The notes beneath the pieces are model-generated. The model was given only the letters and a program-made list of their open reading frames with translations. It did not search any database and was not told the origin of the DNA. A stretch of DNA of 64,000 nt from Variovorax guangxiensis (GTDB lineage Bacteria; Pseudomonadota; Gammaproteobacteria; Burkholderiales; Burkholderiaceae_C): NCBI RefSeq assembly GCF_003952165.1, contig NZ_RXFT01000005.1, forward strand, positions 418,754-482,753, written 5' to 3'. Both the position numbers and the translations under genes were made by a program. This document shows, piece by piece, positions 38,442 to 51,861 of the stretch (the stretch's first letter is position 1; each line of letters starts with the position of its first letter).

Positions 38442-39664
38442 GCGTTGGCTCCAATGGCGATGCGCCCTTGCCGCACCACCGCGCGCACGGGCTGCTGTCC
38501 GAACCAGTAGGCGAGCTCGGCCGCCTCGCGCACGTTCCACAGCACGAAGTTGGCGGGCATGCCGGGCGCTATGGCGCCGTGCGTGTCCTGCAGGCCCAGC
38601 GCGCGTGCCGCGTGCACGGTGACGCCGTCGAGCGCCTCGGGCACCGTGAGGCGGAACAGCGTGCAGGCCATGTTCACCATCAGCAGCAGGCTCAGCGCGG
38701 GCGAGGTGCCGGGGTTGTGGTCGGTCGACACCGCCATCGGCACGCCCGCGGCGCGCAGCGCGGCGATGGGCGGCAGGTGCGTGTCGCGCAGCGTGTAGTA
38801 GGCGCCCGGCAGCAGCACGGCCACGGTGCCGGATCTGCGCATCGCCTCGATGCCCTCGGCCGACAGGTGCTCGATGTGGTCGCACGAGAGCGCGCCGTAG
38901 CGCGCGGCCAGCACCGCGCCGCCCATGTCCGAGAGCTGCTCGGCATGCAGCTTCACCGGCAGGCCCAGCGCCTTCGCGGCCTTGAAGACGCGCTCGGTCT
39001 CGGCGAGCGAGAAGGCGATGCGCTCGCAGAACACGTCCACCGCGTCGACCAGGCCTTCGGCCGCGAGCGCGGGCAGCATCTCGTCGCACACGAGGTCGAT
39101 GTACTCACCGCTGCGGCCCGCGTACTCGGGCGGTAACGCATGCGCGCCGAGAAAAGTGGTGCGCACCGTCACGCCGTAGGCCTCGCCCAGGCGTCGCGCC
39201 ACGCGCAGCTGCTTGCGCTCGTGCTCCAGCGAGAGGCCGTAGCCTGACTTGATCTCGATGGCGCATACGCCGTCGGCCAGCAGTTGTTCGAGCCGCGCGG
39301 CGGCCTGCGCGAAGAGCGTGTCCTCGTCGGCCTCGCGCGTGGCGCGCACCGACGAGACGATGCCGCCGCCGGCCTTCGCCACTTCTTCGTACGTGGCGCC
39401 CGCCAGGCGCATCGCGAATTCGTTGGCGCGCTGGCCGCCGTAGACGAGGTGCGTGTGGCAATCGACCAGCCCCGGCGTGACGAGCGCGCCACCGCCGTCG
39501 TGCTGCGCGAGGGCGGTGAATTCGGCCGGCAGCGCTTTGCGGGCGCCGGCCCAGCGGATCGCGCCCTGCTCCACCACGATGGCGCCTTCGACACTCGCAT
39601 CGGCGGCGAAGCGGATGCCGCTCCAGAGGCCGTCGGCCGAGGGAAGTTCGTTGACGGATTTCAT
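38438..39664 (-). CDS. hutI: Imidazolonepropionase HutI
   Basis: This 408-residue amidohydrolase hydrolyses imidazolone-5-propanoate to formiminoglutamate. The metal ligands H70 and H72 ([11 protein letters not shown]) are followed by the family signature [30 protein letters not shown] and [10 protein letters not shown] complete the set. It is translationally coupled with hutF and lies 2 nt downstream of hutD. Confidence 0.96.
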   Translation of the reverse strand: MKSVNELPSADGLWSGIRFAADASVEGAIVVEQGAIRWAGARKALPAEFTALAQHDGGGALVTPGLVDCHTHLVYGGQRANEFAMRLAGATYEEVAKAGGGIVSSVRATREADEDTLFAQAAARLEQLLADGVCAIEIKSGYGLSLEHERKQLRVARRLGEAYGVTVRTTFLGAHALPPEYAGRSGEYIDLVCDEMLPALAAEGLVDAVDVFCERIAFSLAETERVFKAAKALGLPVKLHAEQLSDMGGAVLAARYGALSCDHIEHLSAEGIEAMRRSGTVAVLLPGAYYTLRDTHLPPIAALRAAGVPMAVSTDHNPGTSPALSLLLMVNMACTLFRLTVPEALDGVTVHAARALGLQDTHGAIAPGMPANFVLWNVREAAELAYWFGQQPVRAVVRQGRIAIGANA

Positions 39665-39666
39665 CG

Positions 39667-40251
39667 TCACTCCTGTTGTTGCGTCGGCAGGATGCGCACC
39701 GCGAGCAGCCGCGCGCCGGCACCCTCGGGCAGCGCCTGCCAGCCGCGCGCGGCATCGGCCCACTGCAGGCCTTCGCCCTCGCCGCAGGCTTCGTCGTCCA
39801 GGCGCCACGCACCGCGCAGCGCCAGCAGCACGCCATGCGGCGCAGGCTCGATGGCCGTGGCGCCGTCCAGCACGCGGACTTCGGCGCGCCACTGGCCGCG
39901 CCGCGTCATCACGTTGAAGTCGTTCGAGGCGCCGCCGAGCAGCGTGCAGTCGATGGCCTCGTCGCCGCTGAAAGCGAATGGCTGCAGTGCGGTGTCGAGC
40001 CGGTGTTCGATGCGCCCGTCGTGCGTGAAGAGCCGCACGCCGTCGCCATCGAGCAGCGTGATGCTGCGGTCCACGCCCGCGAACACCGAGAACGGCCCGG
40101 CCGCCGCGATGGTGGCGATGCTCACGCGCCAGCCGAAGCTGTCGAGCCCCGCGCCCTGCGGCCAGCTGGCGACTTCCCGCGTGGTGCCGCCGCCGTTCTT
40201 CCATGGCGTGGCAGGCAGCGAGGCGCGCGAGAAACGGAACACGCTGCTCAT
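39667..40251 (-). CDS. hutD: HutD-family protein
   Basis: This 194-residue cupin-like protein belongs to the HutD family: [17 protein letters not shown] (about residues 15-31), [19 protein letters not shown] and [14 protein letters not shown] are its signature blocks. In Pseudomonas, HutD is known to limit excessive hut expression, perhaps by binding pathway intermediates. It lies directly upstream of hutI in the hut run. Confidence 0.94.
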   Translation of the reverse strand: MSSVFRFSRASLPATPWKNGGGTTREVASWPQGAGLDSFGWRVSIATIAAAGPFSVFAGVDRSITLLDGDGVRLFTHDGRIEHRLDTALQPFAFSGDEAIDCTLLGGASNDFNVMTRRGQWRAEVRVLDGATAIEPAPHGVLLALRGAWRLDDEACGEGEGLQWADAARGWQALPEGAGARLLAVRILPTQQQE

Positions 40252-40267
40252 AAGCGCCCCCCTTGCT

Positions 40268-40374
40268 CCTTCCCCCTCTGGGGGAAGGTTGGGATGGGGG
40301 CAGTGCCCAACGAGCGCTGTGATTGGTTAGAGGCCGTCGTGCCCCCACCCCTGCCCTCCCCCAGCGGGGGAGGG
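40268..40374. repeat. Pair of perfect GC hairpins
   Basis: Two similar hairpins, each with 9-bp perfect arms and a 3-nt loop, sit in the 148-bp gap between hutD and the permease gene. CCTTCCCCC-TCT-GGGGGAAGG is at 40268-40288 and CCCTCCCCC-AGC-GGGGGAGGG at 40354-40374. They resemble REP-like intergenic elements and may attenuate transcription into hutD. Confidence 0.7.
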
Positions 40375-40399
40375 AGAAAGACAAATTCCATCGCGCCGC

Positions 40400-41068
40400 T
40401 CATCGCACCATCCCGCCCTGGCGCAGGCGCTGCTCGAAGTGCCTCAGCACCAGCGTCATCGTCCCGGTGAGCACGAAGTACACGACCGCGATGGCCAGGT
40501 ACACCTCCAGCGAGCGGTACGACACGCTGATGATCTTCTGCCCCTCGTGCATCACGTCGTGGATGGTCAGAAGCGACACCAGCGCCGAGTTCTTGATGAG
40601 CGCGATGAACTCGTTGCCCAGCGGCGGGATCATGCGCACCACCGCCTGCGGCAGCACGATGTGGCGCATCGCGAGGCTGGGCGTCATGCCCAGCGACTGC
40701 GCCGCCATGGTCTGTCCCTTGTCGATCGACTGGATCGCGCCGCGCACGATCTCCGACACGTAGGCGCCCGAATACACGCCGAGCCCCAGCACGCCGCACA
40801 CGAAGGCCGGCAGCAGGATGCCGAAGTGCGGCAGGCCGAAGAACAGGATGAACAGCTGCACCAGCAGCGGCGTGCCACGGATGGCCGCCACGTAGGCGGT
40901 GCAGATGCCGTAGAGCCAGCGCCGCTTCGGGTTCAGCCGGCCGATGCCGACCAGCAGGCCCAGCACGCAGCCCAGCGCCAGCGCGCAGGCGGTGATCTCC
41001 ACCGTGACCAGCGCGCCGCGCAGCAGGTCGTGCCAGCCTTCCCAGACGGGCGAGAAATCGAGATCCAT
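40400..41068 (-). CDS. Polar amino-acid ABC transporter permease
   Basis: This 222-residue membrane protein is a HisM/GlnP-type permease with the EAA loop visible as GAIQSIDKGQTMAAQSLGM (about residue 110) and AAIRGTPLLVQLFILFFGLP. It pairs with the binding protein encoded 7 nt upstream. No cognate ATPase lies beside it, so a shared ATPase elsewhere must energise the importer. It is inside the hut run, so histidine or urocanate is a plausible substrate. Confidence 0.92.
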   Translation of the reverse strand: MDLDFSPVWEGWHDLLRGALVTVEITACALALGCVLGLLVGIGRLNPKRRWLYGICTAYVAAIRGTPLLVQLFILFFGLPHFGILLPAFVCGVLGLGVYSGAYVSEIVRGAIQSIDKGQTMAAQSLGMTPSLAMRHIVLPQAVVRMIPPLGNEFIALIKNSALVSLLTIHDVMHEGQKIISVSYRSLEVYLAIAVVYFVLTGTMTLVLRHFEQRLRQGGMVR

Positions 41069-41075
41069 GGCGGGC

Positions 41076-41828
41076 TTACTTGGCGGCCGTGCTGAACCAC
41101 TTCTTGACGATCTGGTCGTAGGTGCCGTCGGCCTTGAGCTTCTCGATGGCGCCGTTCACCGCCTTGGTCAGCTCGGGCGTGTCCTTGCGAATGGCCATGC
41201 CGTATTCCTCGGTGGTGATCTGCTCGGGCAGCACCTTCAGGCCGCCGCGCGTGCGCACGTACTGGTAGGCGGCGGGCTTGCCGGTGACGGCGGCGTCGGC
41301 GCGGCCGATGTCGACGAGGTTGAACATCTCCTGGTTCTTCTCGACTTCCATCAGCTGCACCTGCGGGAATTTCTCCTTCGTGTAGCTCACCGACTTGGTG
41401 CCCACCTGCACGCTGACCTTCTTGCCGTTGATGTCGGCCGGCGTCTTGATGGCCGTGTTGCCGTCCTTCACCATCACCACGAGGCCGCCCGCGTAGTACG
41501 GCACGGTGAAGTCGACGACCTTCTTGCGCTCGTCGGTGATGTAGATGCCCGAGACGGCCATGTCGAAGCGCTTGGAGATCAGGCCCGGCACGAGGCCCTT
41601 GAAGTCGATGTCGATCCACTCGATCTTGCGGCCCAGCGTCTTGCCGATGGCCTCGACCAGCTCCACGTCGAAGCCGGTGCGCTTGCCGTTCTCCACGAAC
41701 TCCATCGGCGGGAAGGTGGCGTCGGTGGCCACGCGCAGCGGCTCGCCCTGCGCATGCGCGGCACCCGCAAAACCGAAGATGGCAAGGCCGGAGAGTGCGG
41801 CGGCGACGATGGAACGGCGGGTGTTCAT
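41076..41828 (-). CDS. Polar amino-acid ABC transporter binding protein
   Basis: This 250-residue periplasmic protein has a signal peptide cleaved near AHAQ (residue 27). The type-3 solute-binding fold follows: EPLRVATDATFPPMEFVENG, then GFDVELVEAIG, AVSGIYITDERKKVVDF and YGMAIRKD. Family members bind histidine, arginine, glutamine and the like. The preceding gene is an IclR regulator and the following one its permease. The position in the hut cluster points to histidine or urocanate. Confidence 0.92.
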   Translation of the reverse strand: MNTRRSIVAAALSGLAIFGFAGAAHAQGEPLRVATDATFPPMEFVENGKRTGFDVELVEAIGKTLGRKIEWIDIDFKGLVPGLISKRFDMAVSGIYITDERKKVVDFTVPYYAGGLVVMVKDGNTAIKTPADINGKKVSVQVGTKSVSYTKEKFPQVQLMEVEKNQEMFNLVDIGRADAAVTGKPAAYQYVRTRGGLKVLPEQITTEEYGMAIRKDTPELTKAVNGAIEKLKADGTYDQIVKKWFSTAAK

Positions 41829-41893
41829 GGCGATGGGCTTTCGTGGTGTGAGTGGAGGTGAGAGGGAAAGAAAAGAAAGAAGAGCCGGCGTGG

Positions 41894-42625
41894 CTACTGC
41901 AGCGCCCGCGAGATGCGCGCCGCCGTGACGACGGTCATGTGCAGCAATGCAGCTTCCATGCCCTCGACGCGCGTGAGCGGTGCCATCAGCGTGATCGCGC
42001 CGCGCAGGCGGCGGCCCGGGGCCAGCACCGGCGCGCTCGCGCCCCACACGCCGGCGTCGACCTCGCCGTGGGTCACGGCATGGCCGGCCTCGCGGATGGC
42101 GTCGAGCTCGGCGGCGCGCTCGGCGCGGCGCTCGGGGCTTTCGCCGAGGCCGTCGAGCAGGGCGTCGCGCTGGTCGATCGGCATGTGGGCCAGCAGGCAC
42201 TTGGCGCTGGCGCCGTCGCGCGCGGGCACGCTGCGGCCGCGGTCGAAGGAGCAGCGCAGCGACTGTTCGCTGTCGATCATCTCCAGGCACACGACGCGCT
42301 CGTTCACCGCCGTGACCAGCGCCACGCTCTCATGCGACTGCTGTGCCAGCGCGCGCATGTCGGCTCGCGCCGCGATCACGAGGTCGGAGTTGCCGTCGAA
42401 GCCGGTGGCCAGCTGCACGCTGACCGGGCCTGGCGAGTAGCGGCCGTCGGACTCCATCACGAAGCCCCAGCGACGCAAGGTGGCGATCTGCCGGTACAGC
42501 GTGCTTTGCGAGAGGCCCGTGGCCCGCACCAGCTCGGCCGCCGTCATCGACGCCTTGCTCTGCGCCAGCACCGACAGCACGAAGAGCGCGCGGTCGTTGG
42601 CGGGGGCGTCGGTCGGGGTCGTCAT
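41894..42625 (-). CDS. IclR-family regulator in hut cluster
   Basis: This 243-residue protein has an IclR winged helix-turn-helix (ALFVLSVLAQSKASMTAAELVRATGLSQSTLYRQIATL, about residues 12-50, in two pieces) and an effector domain with VALVTAVNERVVCLEMID, RDGASAKCLLAHM and GVWGASAPV. The ATG at 42623-42625 was chosen; an upstream extension is unlikely. A dyad lies in the promoter gap just upstream, suggesting autoregulation. It may control the adjoining amino-acid importer. Confidence 0.92.
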   Translation of the reverse strand: MTTPTDAPANDRALFVLSVLAQSKASMTAAELVRATGLSQSTLYRQIATLRRWGFVMESDGRYSPGPVSVQLATGFDGNSDLVIAARADMRALAQQSHESVALVTAVNERVVCLEMIDSEQSLRCSFDRGRSVPARDGASAKCLLAHMPIDQRDALLDGLGESPERRAERAAELDAIREAGHAVTHGEVDAGVWGASAPVLAPGRRLRGAITLMAPLTRVEGMEAALLHMTVVTAARISRALQ

Positions 42626-42672
42626 GCGGTCGATCGGATGAATGGAACCGGCGTGCAGTATCTTGCCCGCCG

Positions 42673-42710
42673 TTCCCACTTCCAAGCCCGTATTCCCATC
42701 GAGTGGGAAT
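42673..42710. promoter_or_regulatory. Putative IclR operator
   Basis: A perfect dyad ATTCCCA-TCGAG-TGGGAAT lies at 42692-42710, 67 bp before the IclR start. A further half-site TTCCCA is at 42673, exactly 20 bp (two helical turns) from the matching TTCCCA. This arrangement is typical of dimeric regulators binding in tandem. The nearest regulator gene is IclR, so autoregulation is the simplest reading. Confidence 0.6.
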
Positions 42711-42774
42711 GGGCCTGCTTTTTCTTTCTACCTTCGGCTTAAGGTGCCGCCGTTCTTCGCGGCGGCGCCCGCCC

Positions 42775-44496
<1,722 letters not shown>

Positions 44497-44523
44497 GGCG
44501 GGTTCTCCTAGTCGGGGTGTGTT

Positions 44524-46083
44524 TTACGAGTGGCTGGGCAGGATGTCGAGCAGCGCGGCCGGCAGCTCGGCCTTCAGCGCCCACTGGCGCATGGCTTCGA
44601 TGTCGGGGGCGAGGTAGCGGTCGGTCTCGAGGAAGGCGACCTTCTGGCGGATGGCGGCGAATTCGGCTTCGACCAGCGGCGAGCTCCTGAGCTTGCGTTT
44701 GAGTTCGATGCCCTGGGCGGCGGCCATCGCTTCGATGCCCACCACCACGGCCGTGTTGTTGACCATGTCGGCCAGGCGGCGACCTGCGAAGGTGGCCATC
44801 GACACATGGTCTTCCTGGTTGGCCGAGGTCGGCAGGCTGTCGACGCTGGCGGGGTGCGCGAGCGACTTGTTCTCCGAGGCGAGCGCCGCGGCCGTGACCT
44901 GCGCGATCATGAAACCCGAGTTCAGGCCGCCGTCGCGCACGAGGAAGGGCGGCAGGCCCGACAGGCCGCTGTCGAGCAGCAGCGCGAGGCGGCGCTCGGA
45001 GATCGCGCCGACTTCGCTCACGGCCAGCGCCACGATGTCGGCCGCGAAGGCGACGGGCTCGGCGTGGAAGTTGCCGCCCGAGATGACCTCGCCGGTGTCG
45101 GTGAAGACCAGCGGGTTGTCGGATGCAGCATTGGCCTCGATGACCAGCACGCGCGCGGCGTGCGCGAGGTTGTCGAGGCAGGCGCCCATCACCTGCGGGA
45201 TGCAGCGCACGGAGTACGGGTCCTGCACGCGGCCGCAGTCGGCGTGCGAGGGAACGATCTCGCTGCCTTCGAGCAGCGTGCGCACCGCGCCCGCCACGGC
45301 GATCTGGCCCGGCTGACCGCGTGCGGCGTGGATTCGCGCGTCGAAGGGCTTGATGGAGCCCTGGATGGCTTCGAGCGACAGCGCGCCCGACATCAGCGCC
45401 GAGGCGAATACGTCTTCCGCGCCGAACAGGCCGGCCAGCGCGAGCGCGGTCGACACCTGCGTGCCGTTGAGCAGCGCCAGGCCTTCCTTCGGGCCGAGCA
45501 CGAAGGGTTCGAGGCCGATGTGCTTCATCGCTTCGGCGCCGCTGACCACGCGGCCGTCGGCCAGCGTCGCCTCGCCTTCGCCGATCAGCACGCAGGCGAG
45601 GTGCGCGAGCGGCGCGAGGTCGCCCGAGGCGCCCACGGAGCCCTTGGCCGGGATGCGCGGCATCACGCCCGCGTTGAACAGCGCCAGCAGCGCGTCGGCC
45701 AGCGCGGGCCGCACGCCCGAGTGACCGCGCGCCAGGCTCACCGCCTTGGTCGCGAGGATCATGCGCACGACAGGCGCGGCCAGCGGCTTGCCGGTGCCCA
45801 CGCTGTGCGAGAGCACCAGGTTGCGCTGCAGCTCCGCCAGGTGGTCGTTGCCGATGCGCGTGCTCGCGAGCTTGCCGAAGCCGGTATTGATGCCGTAGAC
45901 CACCTGGTCGTTCTCGACGATGTGGCGCACGGCGGCCTCGGCGCGCTGCATGCCCTCGCGCACCGACGCATCGAGCGCGAGCTTCACGCCGCCGGCCTGG
46001 ATGCGGCGCAGCGTCGCGAGGTCGACCTCGCCGGGCACGAGGGTCAGGGTGGCATCTGGATGGGCGGTGTTTTTGCTTGGCAT
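44524..46083 (-). CDS. hutH: Histidine ammonia-lyase HutH
   Basis: This 519-residue enzyme removes ammonia from histidine to give urocanate. The Ala-Ser-Gly that forms the MIO prosthetic group is present in [14 protein letters not shown] (about residue 150), as are [10 protein letters not shown] and [15 protein letters not shown]. The chosen start is ATG 46081-46083 (MPSKNT). A TTG 18 nt upstream would make the CTTGTATAGACAGG sequence coding, but that stretch is the HutC-like operator, so the ATG is preferred. Its ribosome-binding region overlaps the operator. Confidence 0.96.
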   Translation of the reverse strand: MPSKNTAHPDATLTLVPGEVDLATLRRIQAGGVKLALDASVREGMQRAEAAVRHIVENDQVVYGINTGFGKLASTRIGNDHLAELQRNLVLSHSVGTGKPLAAPVVRMILATKAVSLARGHSGVRPALADALLALFNAGVMPRIPAKGSVGASGDLAPLAHLACVLIGEGEATLADGRVVSGAEAMKHIGLEPFVLGPKEGLALLNGTQVSTALALAGLFGAEDVFASALMSGALSLEAIQGSIKPFDARIHAARGQPGQIAVAGAVRTLLEGSEIVPSHADCGRVQDPYSVRCIPQVMGACLDNLAHAARVLVIEANAASDNPLVFTDTGEVISGGNFHAEPVAFAADIVALAVSEVGAISERRLALLLDSGLSGLPPFLVRDGGLNSGFMIAQVTAAALASENKSLAHPASVDSLPTSANQEDHVSMATFAGRRLADMVNNTAVVVGIEAMAAAQGIELKRKLRSSPLVEAEFAAIRQKVAFLETDRYLAPDIEAMRQWALKAELPAALLDILPSHS

Positions 46084-46090
46084 GTGAACC

Positions 46091-46100
46091 TGTCTATACA
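46091..46100. promoter_or_regulatory. HutC-like operator directly before hutH
   Basis: On the plus strand TGTCTATACA (on the coding strand TGTATAGACA) fits the HutC pattern TGT-N4-ACA. It ends 8 bp before the hutH ATG and the AGG of its ribosome-binding site touches it. Such a site could block a promoter or ribosome loading. Confidence 0.65.
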
Positions 46101-46159
46101 AGTAGTTGCGAGTGAAAGCTGAGTCGATGGCGACGACAAAAAGACCTACGGCCCTTCGC

Positions 46160-46254
46160 GGAACACCGCGGAACCGGCTTTGCCGGGCCGCAGGTGTTGC
46201 CCCCGGCGAGGGGGTTGGCGAAGCGACACGAAGTGCGCGAAGACTGGGGGAGAG
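46160..46254 (-). repeat. Intergenic repeat, copy B
   Basis: This copy is almost identical to 35028-35121. Differences cluster in the loop of the CCCCC/GGGGG hairpin and near the end (GCGCGAAGACT against GCGCGCAGCCT). It sits 10 bp downstream of the hutC stop codon on the minus strand, in the same orientation relative to the upstream gene as copy A. Confidence 0.85.
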
Positions 46255-46263
46255 TTCATTGCT

Positions 46264-47001
46264 TCAGCCGAAGCTGGGGTTGCCGTCGGCTTTGAAGCGG
46301 CTACCGAGGCTGTAGCGCGAACCTGGGTGCAGGCAGCGCACCCACGTCACGGGAACATTGCGCGACCAGGTGCGGCGCGTGAGCAGGAGGCAGGGGTCGG
46401 TGGGCGTCATCGCGAGGCGCTCGGCCTGCTCGGCGTTGGGCAGCACTGCGTCGACCACGTGCTCGATCTGGTCGAAGGGCACGTTGCGCACCAGGTACTC
46501 GCTGGGCGGCGTCGCCGAGAAGTCCTGCTCCAGGTAGTCAGGCACCACCTGCGGGTTGACGAAGCGCTCCTCCAGCTGCACCGGCGTGCCGTTCTCCAGG
46601 TGCAGGCACACGCTGTGGAACACCGAGTCGCCGGCGCGCTTGTCGAGCCACGCGGCCACGTCGGGCGAGGCGGCGAGGCGCTCGACGGCGATCATCTCGC
46701 AGCGGTAGTCGTGCCCGCGCTGGCGGATCTCGCTGGCGATGTTGGCGATCTGCAGCAGCGTGGACTGCGGCTTGTTCTCCGCCACGAAGCTGCCGACGCC
46801 GGCCACGCGCACGATGCGGCCCTGCTCCACCAGCTCGCGCAGCGCGCGGTTCACCGTCATGCGCGCCATGCCGAACTGCGCGACCAGCTCGTGCTCCGAC
46901 GGCAGGCGGTGGCCGGGCGGCCACGTCCCGTCCTGGATCTTGCGGGAGATGTGATCCATGACTTGCGCGTAGAGCGCGAGGGTCGGCAGGTCGCGTTTCA
47001 T
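46264..47001 (-). CDS. hutC: Histidine utilisation repressor HutC
   Basis: This 245-residue GntR-family (HutC subfamily) repressor has a winged helix-turn-helix (RLPSEHELVAQFGMARMTVNRAL, about residues 32-54) and a UTRA ligand domain after residue 85 (HRGHDYR-like RQRGHDYRCEMIAV, then PVQLEERFVNP and LLLTRRTWSRN). HutC is known to release DNA when it binds urocanate. The gene lies between the importer genes and hutH. TGT-N4-ACA sites upstream of hutH and of the importer are its expected targets. Confidence 0.95.
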   Translation of the reverse strand: MKRDLPTLALYAQVMDHISRKIQDGTWPPGHRLPSEHELVAQFGMARMTVNRALRELVEQGRIVRVAGVGSFVAENKPQSTLLQIANIASEIRQRGHDYRCEMIAVERLAASPDVAAWLDKRAGDSVFHSVCLHLENGTPVQLEERFVNPQVVPDYLEQDFSATPPSEYLVRNVPFDQIEHVVDAVLPNAEQAERLAMTPTDPCLLLTRRTWSRNVPVTWVRCLHPGSRYSLGSRFKADGNPSFG

Positions 47002-47011
47002 CGTGTCTTCG

Positions 47012-47796
<785 letters not shown>

Positions 47797-47797
<1 letters not shown>

Positions 47798-48660
47798 CAC
47801 AGTGCTGCCCACGCGAAGAGACGGCGGTTGATTGCCTTGAAGGCGAAGTCGGACAAAAGGCCGATGACGCCGATCACGATGATCCCGAAGATGATCTGGC
47901 CGGTGTTCAGCAGCGCCTGGCTGTCGGTGATCATGTGGCCGATGCCCGAGGAGGAGCCGATGAGCTCCGCCACGATCACGTAGGTCCATGCCCAGCCGAG
48001 CACGAGGCGCAGCGTCTCGGCGATGCCCGGCGCCGCGCCCGGAATGAGCACGCGCGCCACGATGCCGCGGCTGTTGGCGCCCAGCGTGTAGGCGGCCTCC
48101 ACGAGGTCGCGCCGCGCGCCGCCCACGGTGACGGCCACCATCAGCACGATCTGGAAGAAGGAGCCGATGAAGATCACCAGCAGCTTCTGCATCTCGCCCA
48201 GGCCCGCCCAAAGGATGAGCAGCGGAATGAAGGCCGAGGCCGGCAGGTAGCGGCAGAAGGAGACGAAGGGCTCGAAGAAGGCCTCCACGGCCTTCCATGT
48301 GCCCATGGCGATGCCCAGCGGCACGGCGAACACGGCTGCCAGCAGGAAGCCGCCGAACACGCGCCACACGGTCATGCCGATGTCGCCGATGAAGCCGTAC
48401 TCGGTGAAAAGCAGCCAGCCTTCCTTGACCATGGTCGGCGGACTCGCGAGGAAGGTCGGCGGCACGAAGCCGCCGAGCGTGGCGATGGCCCACACGAGCA
48501 CGAAGACGACGAAGAAGGCGAGCCCCAGCAACACGCGGGCGCGCGTGCCGATGGGCTCCAGTGGCGCGAGCGCGCGGCGGCGCGCGGGCGCGACGACAGG
48601 CACCGCTGCGGGCCTCGAGGCTGGCGCTGCGGCCACCATGGCGGACGGCATCTGCGACAT
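47797..48660 (-). CDS. NitT/TauT-type ABC transporter permease (hut)
   Basis: This 287-residue membrane protein is a SsuC/TauC-like permease with an N-terminal Ala/Pro-rich extension, about six membrane helices (VLLGLAFFVVFVLVWAIATL first) and the EAA loop in VEAAYTLGANSRGIVARVLIPGA. The chosen ATG follows AAGTAAGGCC and starts 10 nt after the binding-protein gene ends. An ATG 30 nt further upstream would overlap that gene. Confidence 0.92.
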
Positions 48661-48670
48661 CTGACAGGCC

Positions 48671-49642
48671 TTACTTGACGAAGCTTGCATCGAAGGTGGC
48701 CGAGAGATCTTCCGGCGCCTTGCGGATCACGCCGGCTTCCAGAAGGATGGGCGTGGCCTCCTTCATGAAGCTGGTGAGTTCGCCCGCGAAGAACTTCTGG
48801 TTGGCCGCCTTGTCCTGCCAGCGCAGGAAGGCCGACGACTTGGCGAACTGCTCGCCGCTCTGCTTGACGGCGGAGCCCATGAGCTCGTTGGACTTCTCGG
48901 GCTCGGCCTTGATCATGTCCAGCGCGTCGAAGTACGACTTGGTGAGCGCGGCGGCGGCCTTGGCGTTGGCCTTGAGCCAGGTGGGCGCGCAGCCGACCGT
49001 GTCCATCACCATCGGGTAGTCGAGCGTGGTGGCCAGGATCTTGCCGGCGGCTGGGTTGGCGCGCACGGTCGAGAGATACGGCTCGTAGGTCATGGCTGCG
49101 TCGTTCTGGCCGGCCACGAAGGCCTGGGCCGAGGCCTGCGGCGACAGCGTGGTGGTCTTCACGTCCTTCAGCGACATGCCGTTCTTGCTGAGCATCCAGG
49201 CCAGGCCGAAGTAGGGCGCGGTGCCGGGGGCGTCGACGCCGATGGTCTTGCCCTTGAGGTCGGAGAACTTGCTGACGTCACCGCGCACCGCGAGGCCGTC
49301 GGCGCCGTAGGACTTGTCCATCTGGAAGATCTGCACGATCGGCACGCCGTTGGCGTTCCAGGCCACGTGCGTCTCGACGGTGGTGGCCGCGCACTGGATG
49401 GCGCCGGAGGCCAGCGCGAGGTGGCGGTCCTTCTGCGGGATCATCTTGAGTTCGACGTCCAGGCCGTTCTTCTTGAAGATGCCGGCCTTGTCCGCCAGCG
49501 AGAGCGGCGCGAAGCCGGTCCAGCCGGACATGCCGAGCGAGATCTTCGTCAGATCCTGGGCGGCGGCCGTTCCGGCCATGCCTGCCGCACATGCGCCCGC
49601 TGCAACCAGCGAGGCGAACTTCACAACTACCGTCTTGACCAT
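48671..49642 (-). CDS. NitT/TauT-type ABC transporter binding protein (hut)
   Basis: This 323-residue periplasmic protein of the NMT1/SsuA-like family starts with a signal peptide (MVKTVVVKFASLVAAGAC..., cleavage near TAAAQ). It continues with ISLGMSGWTGFAPLSLADKAGIFKKNGLDVELK in pieces typical of the fold, then GKTIGVDAPGTAPYFG. An AGGAG site precedes the ATG. It is the first gene of the hut run, downstream of two palindromic sites. Such proteins bind a wide range of ligands; context suggests histidine or urocanate. Confidence 0.92.
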   Translation of the reverse strand: MVKTVVVKFASLVAAGACAAGMAGTAAAQDLTKISLGMSGWTGFAPLSLADKAGIFKKNGLDVELKMIPQKDRHLALASGAIQCAATTVETHVAWNANGVPIVQIFQMDKSYGADGLAVRGDVSKFSDLKGKTIGVDAPGTAPYFGLAWMLSKNGMSLKDVKTTTLSPQASAQAFVAGQNDAAMTYEPYLSTVRANPAAGKILATTLDYPMVMDTVGCAPTWLKANAKAAAALTKSYFDALDMIKAEPEKSNELMGSAVKQSGEQFAKSSAFLRWQDKAANQKFFAGELTSFMKEATPILLEAGVIRKAPEDLSATFDASFVK

Positions 49643-49739
49643 GGGTACTCCTGGGTCTGTTCTTTGAGGGAAAAAGGCTCGGCGGCGGGCCCGATGGCCG
49701 GGTAACGCACGCCTCGCATTGTTGCCAGGCGCCCCAACT

Positions 49740-49815
49740 TGTATATACAGGATAACCCGAAAGGCCATTTCTGGTGCATTTGCTTGGGAAATGCACCTTT
49801 TTGCTGTCTAGACAG
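49740..49815. promoter_or_regulatory. hut promoter with two HutC-like palindromes
   Basis: The 294-bp gap between the importer and recQ contains two perfect palindromes of the HutC type: TGTATATACA at 49740-49749 (98 bp before the importer start) and CTGTCTAGACAG at 49804-49815. With the hutH site this makes three TGT-N4-ACA elements in the cluster. The rest of the gap holds no gene. Confidence 0.75.
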
Positions 49816-49936
49816 GAGGGACGCAGGACGGCAGCAACCATTGCAAACCTCGTGCCACAGTCATATCTGTGGCGCTGGGGGACAATCGACGGCCGCCCTC
49901 TTTCCCCTCCCTTCCGACCTCCCCCGCCCGCCGCCC

Positions 49937-51829
<1,893 letters not shown>

Positions 51830-51861
51830 CGGCCTGAAGAAAAGCAGGAAGGGGCGCCGCC

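Noticed and set aside
42746..42766. Terminator after hutU (GCCGCCG/CGGCGGC stem)
   Set aside because: On the transcribed strand it is followed by A-rich, not U-rich, sequence, so it is not a canonical terminator.
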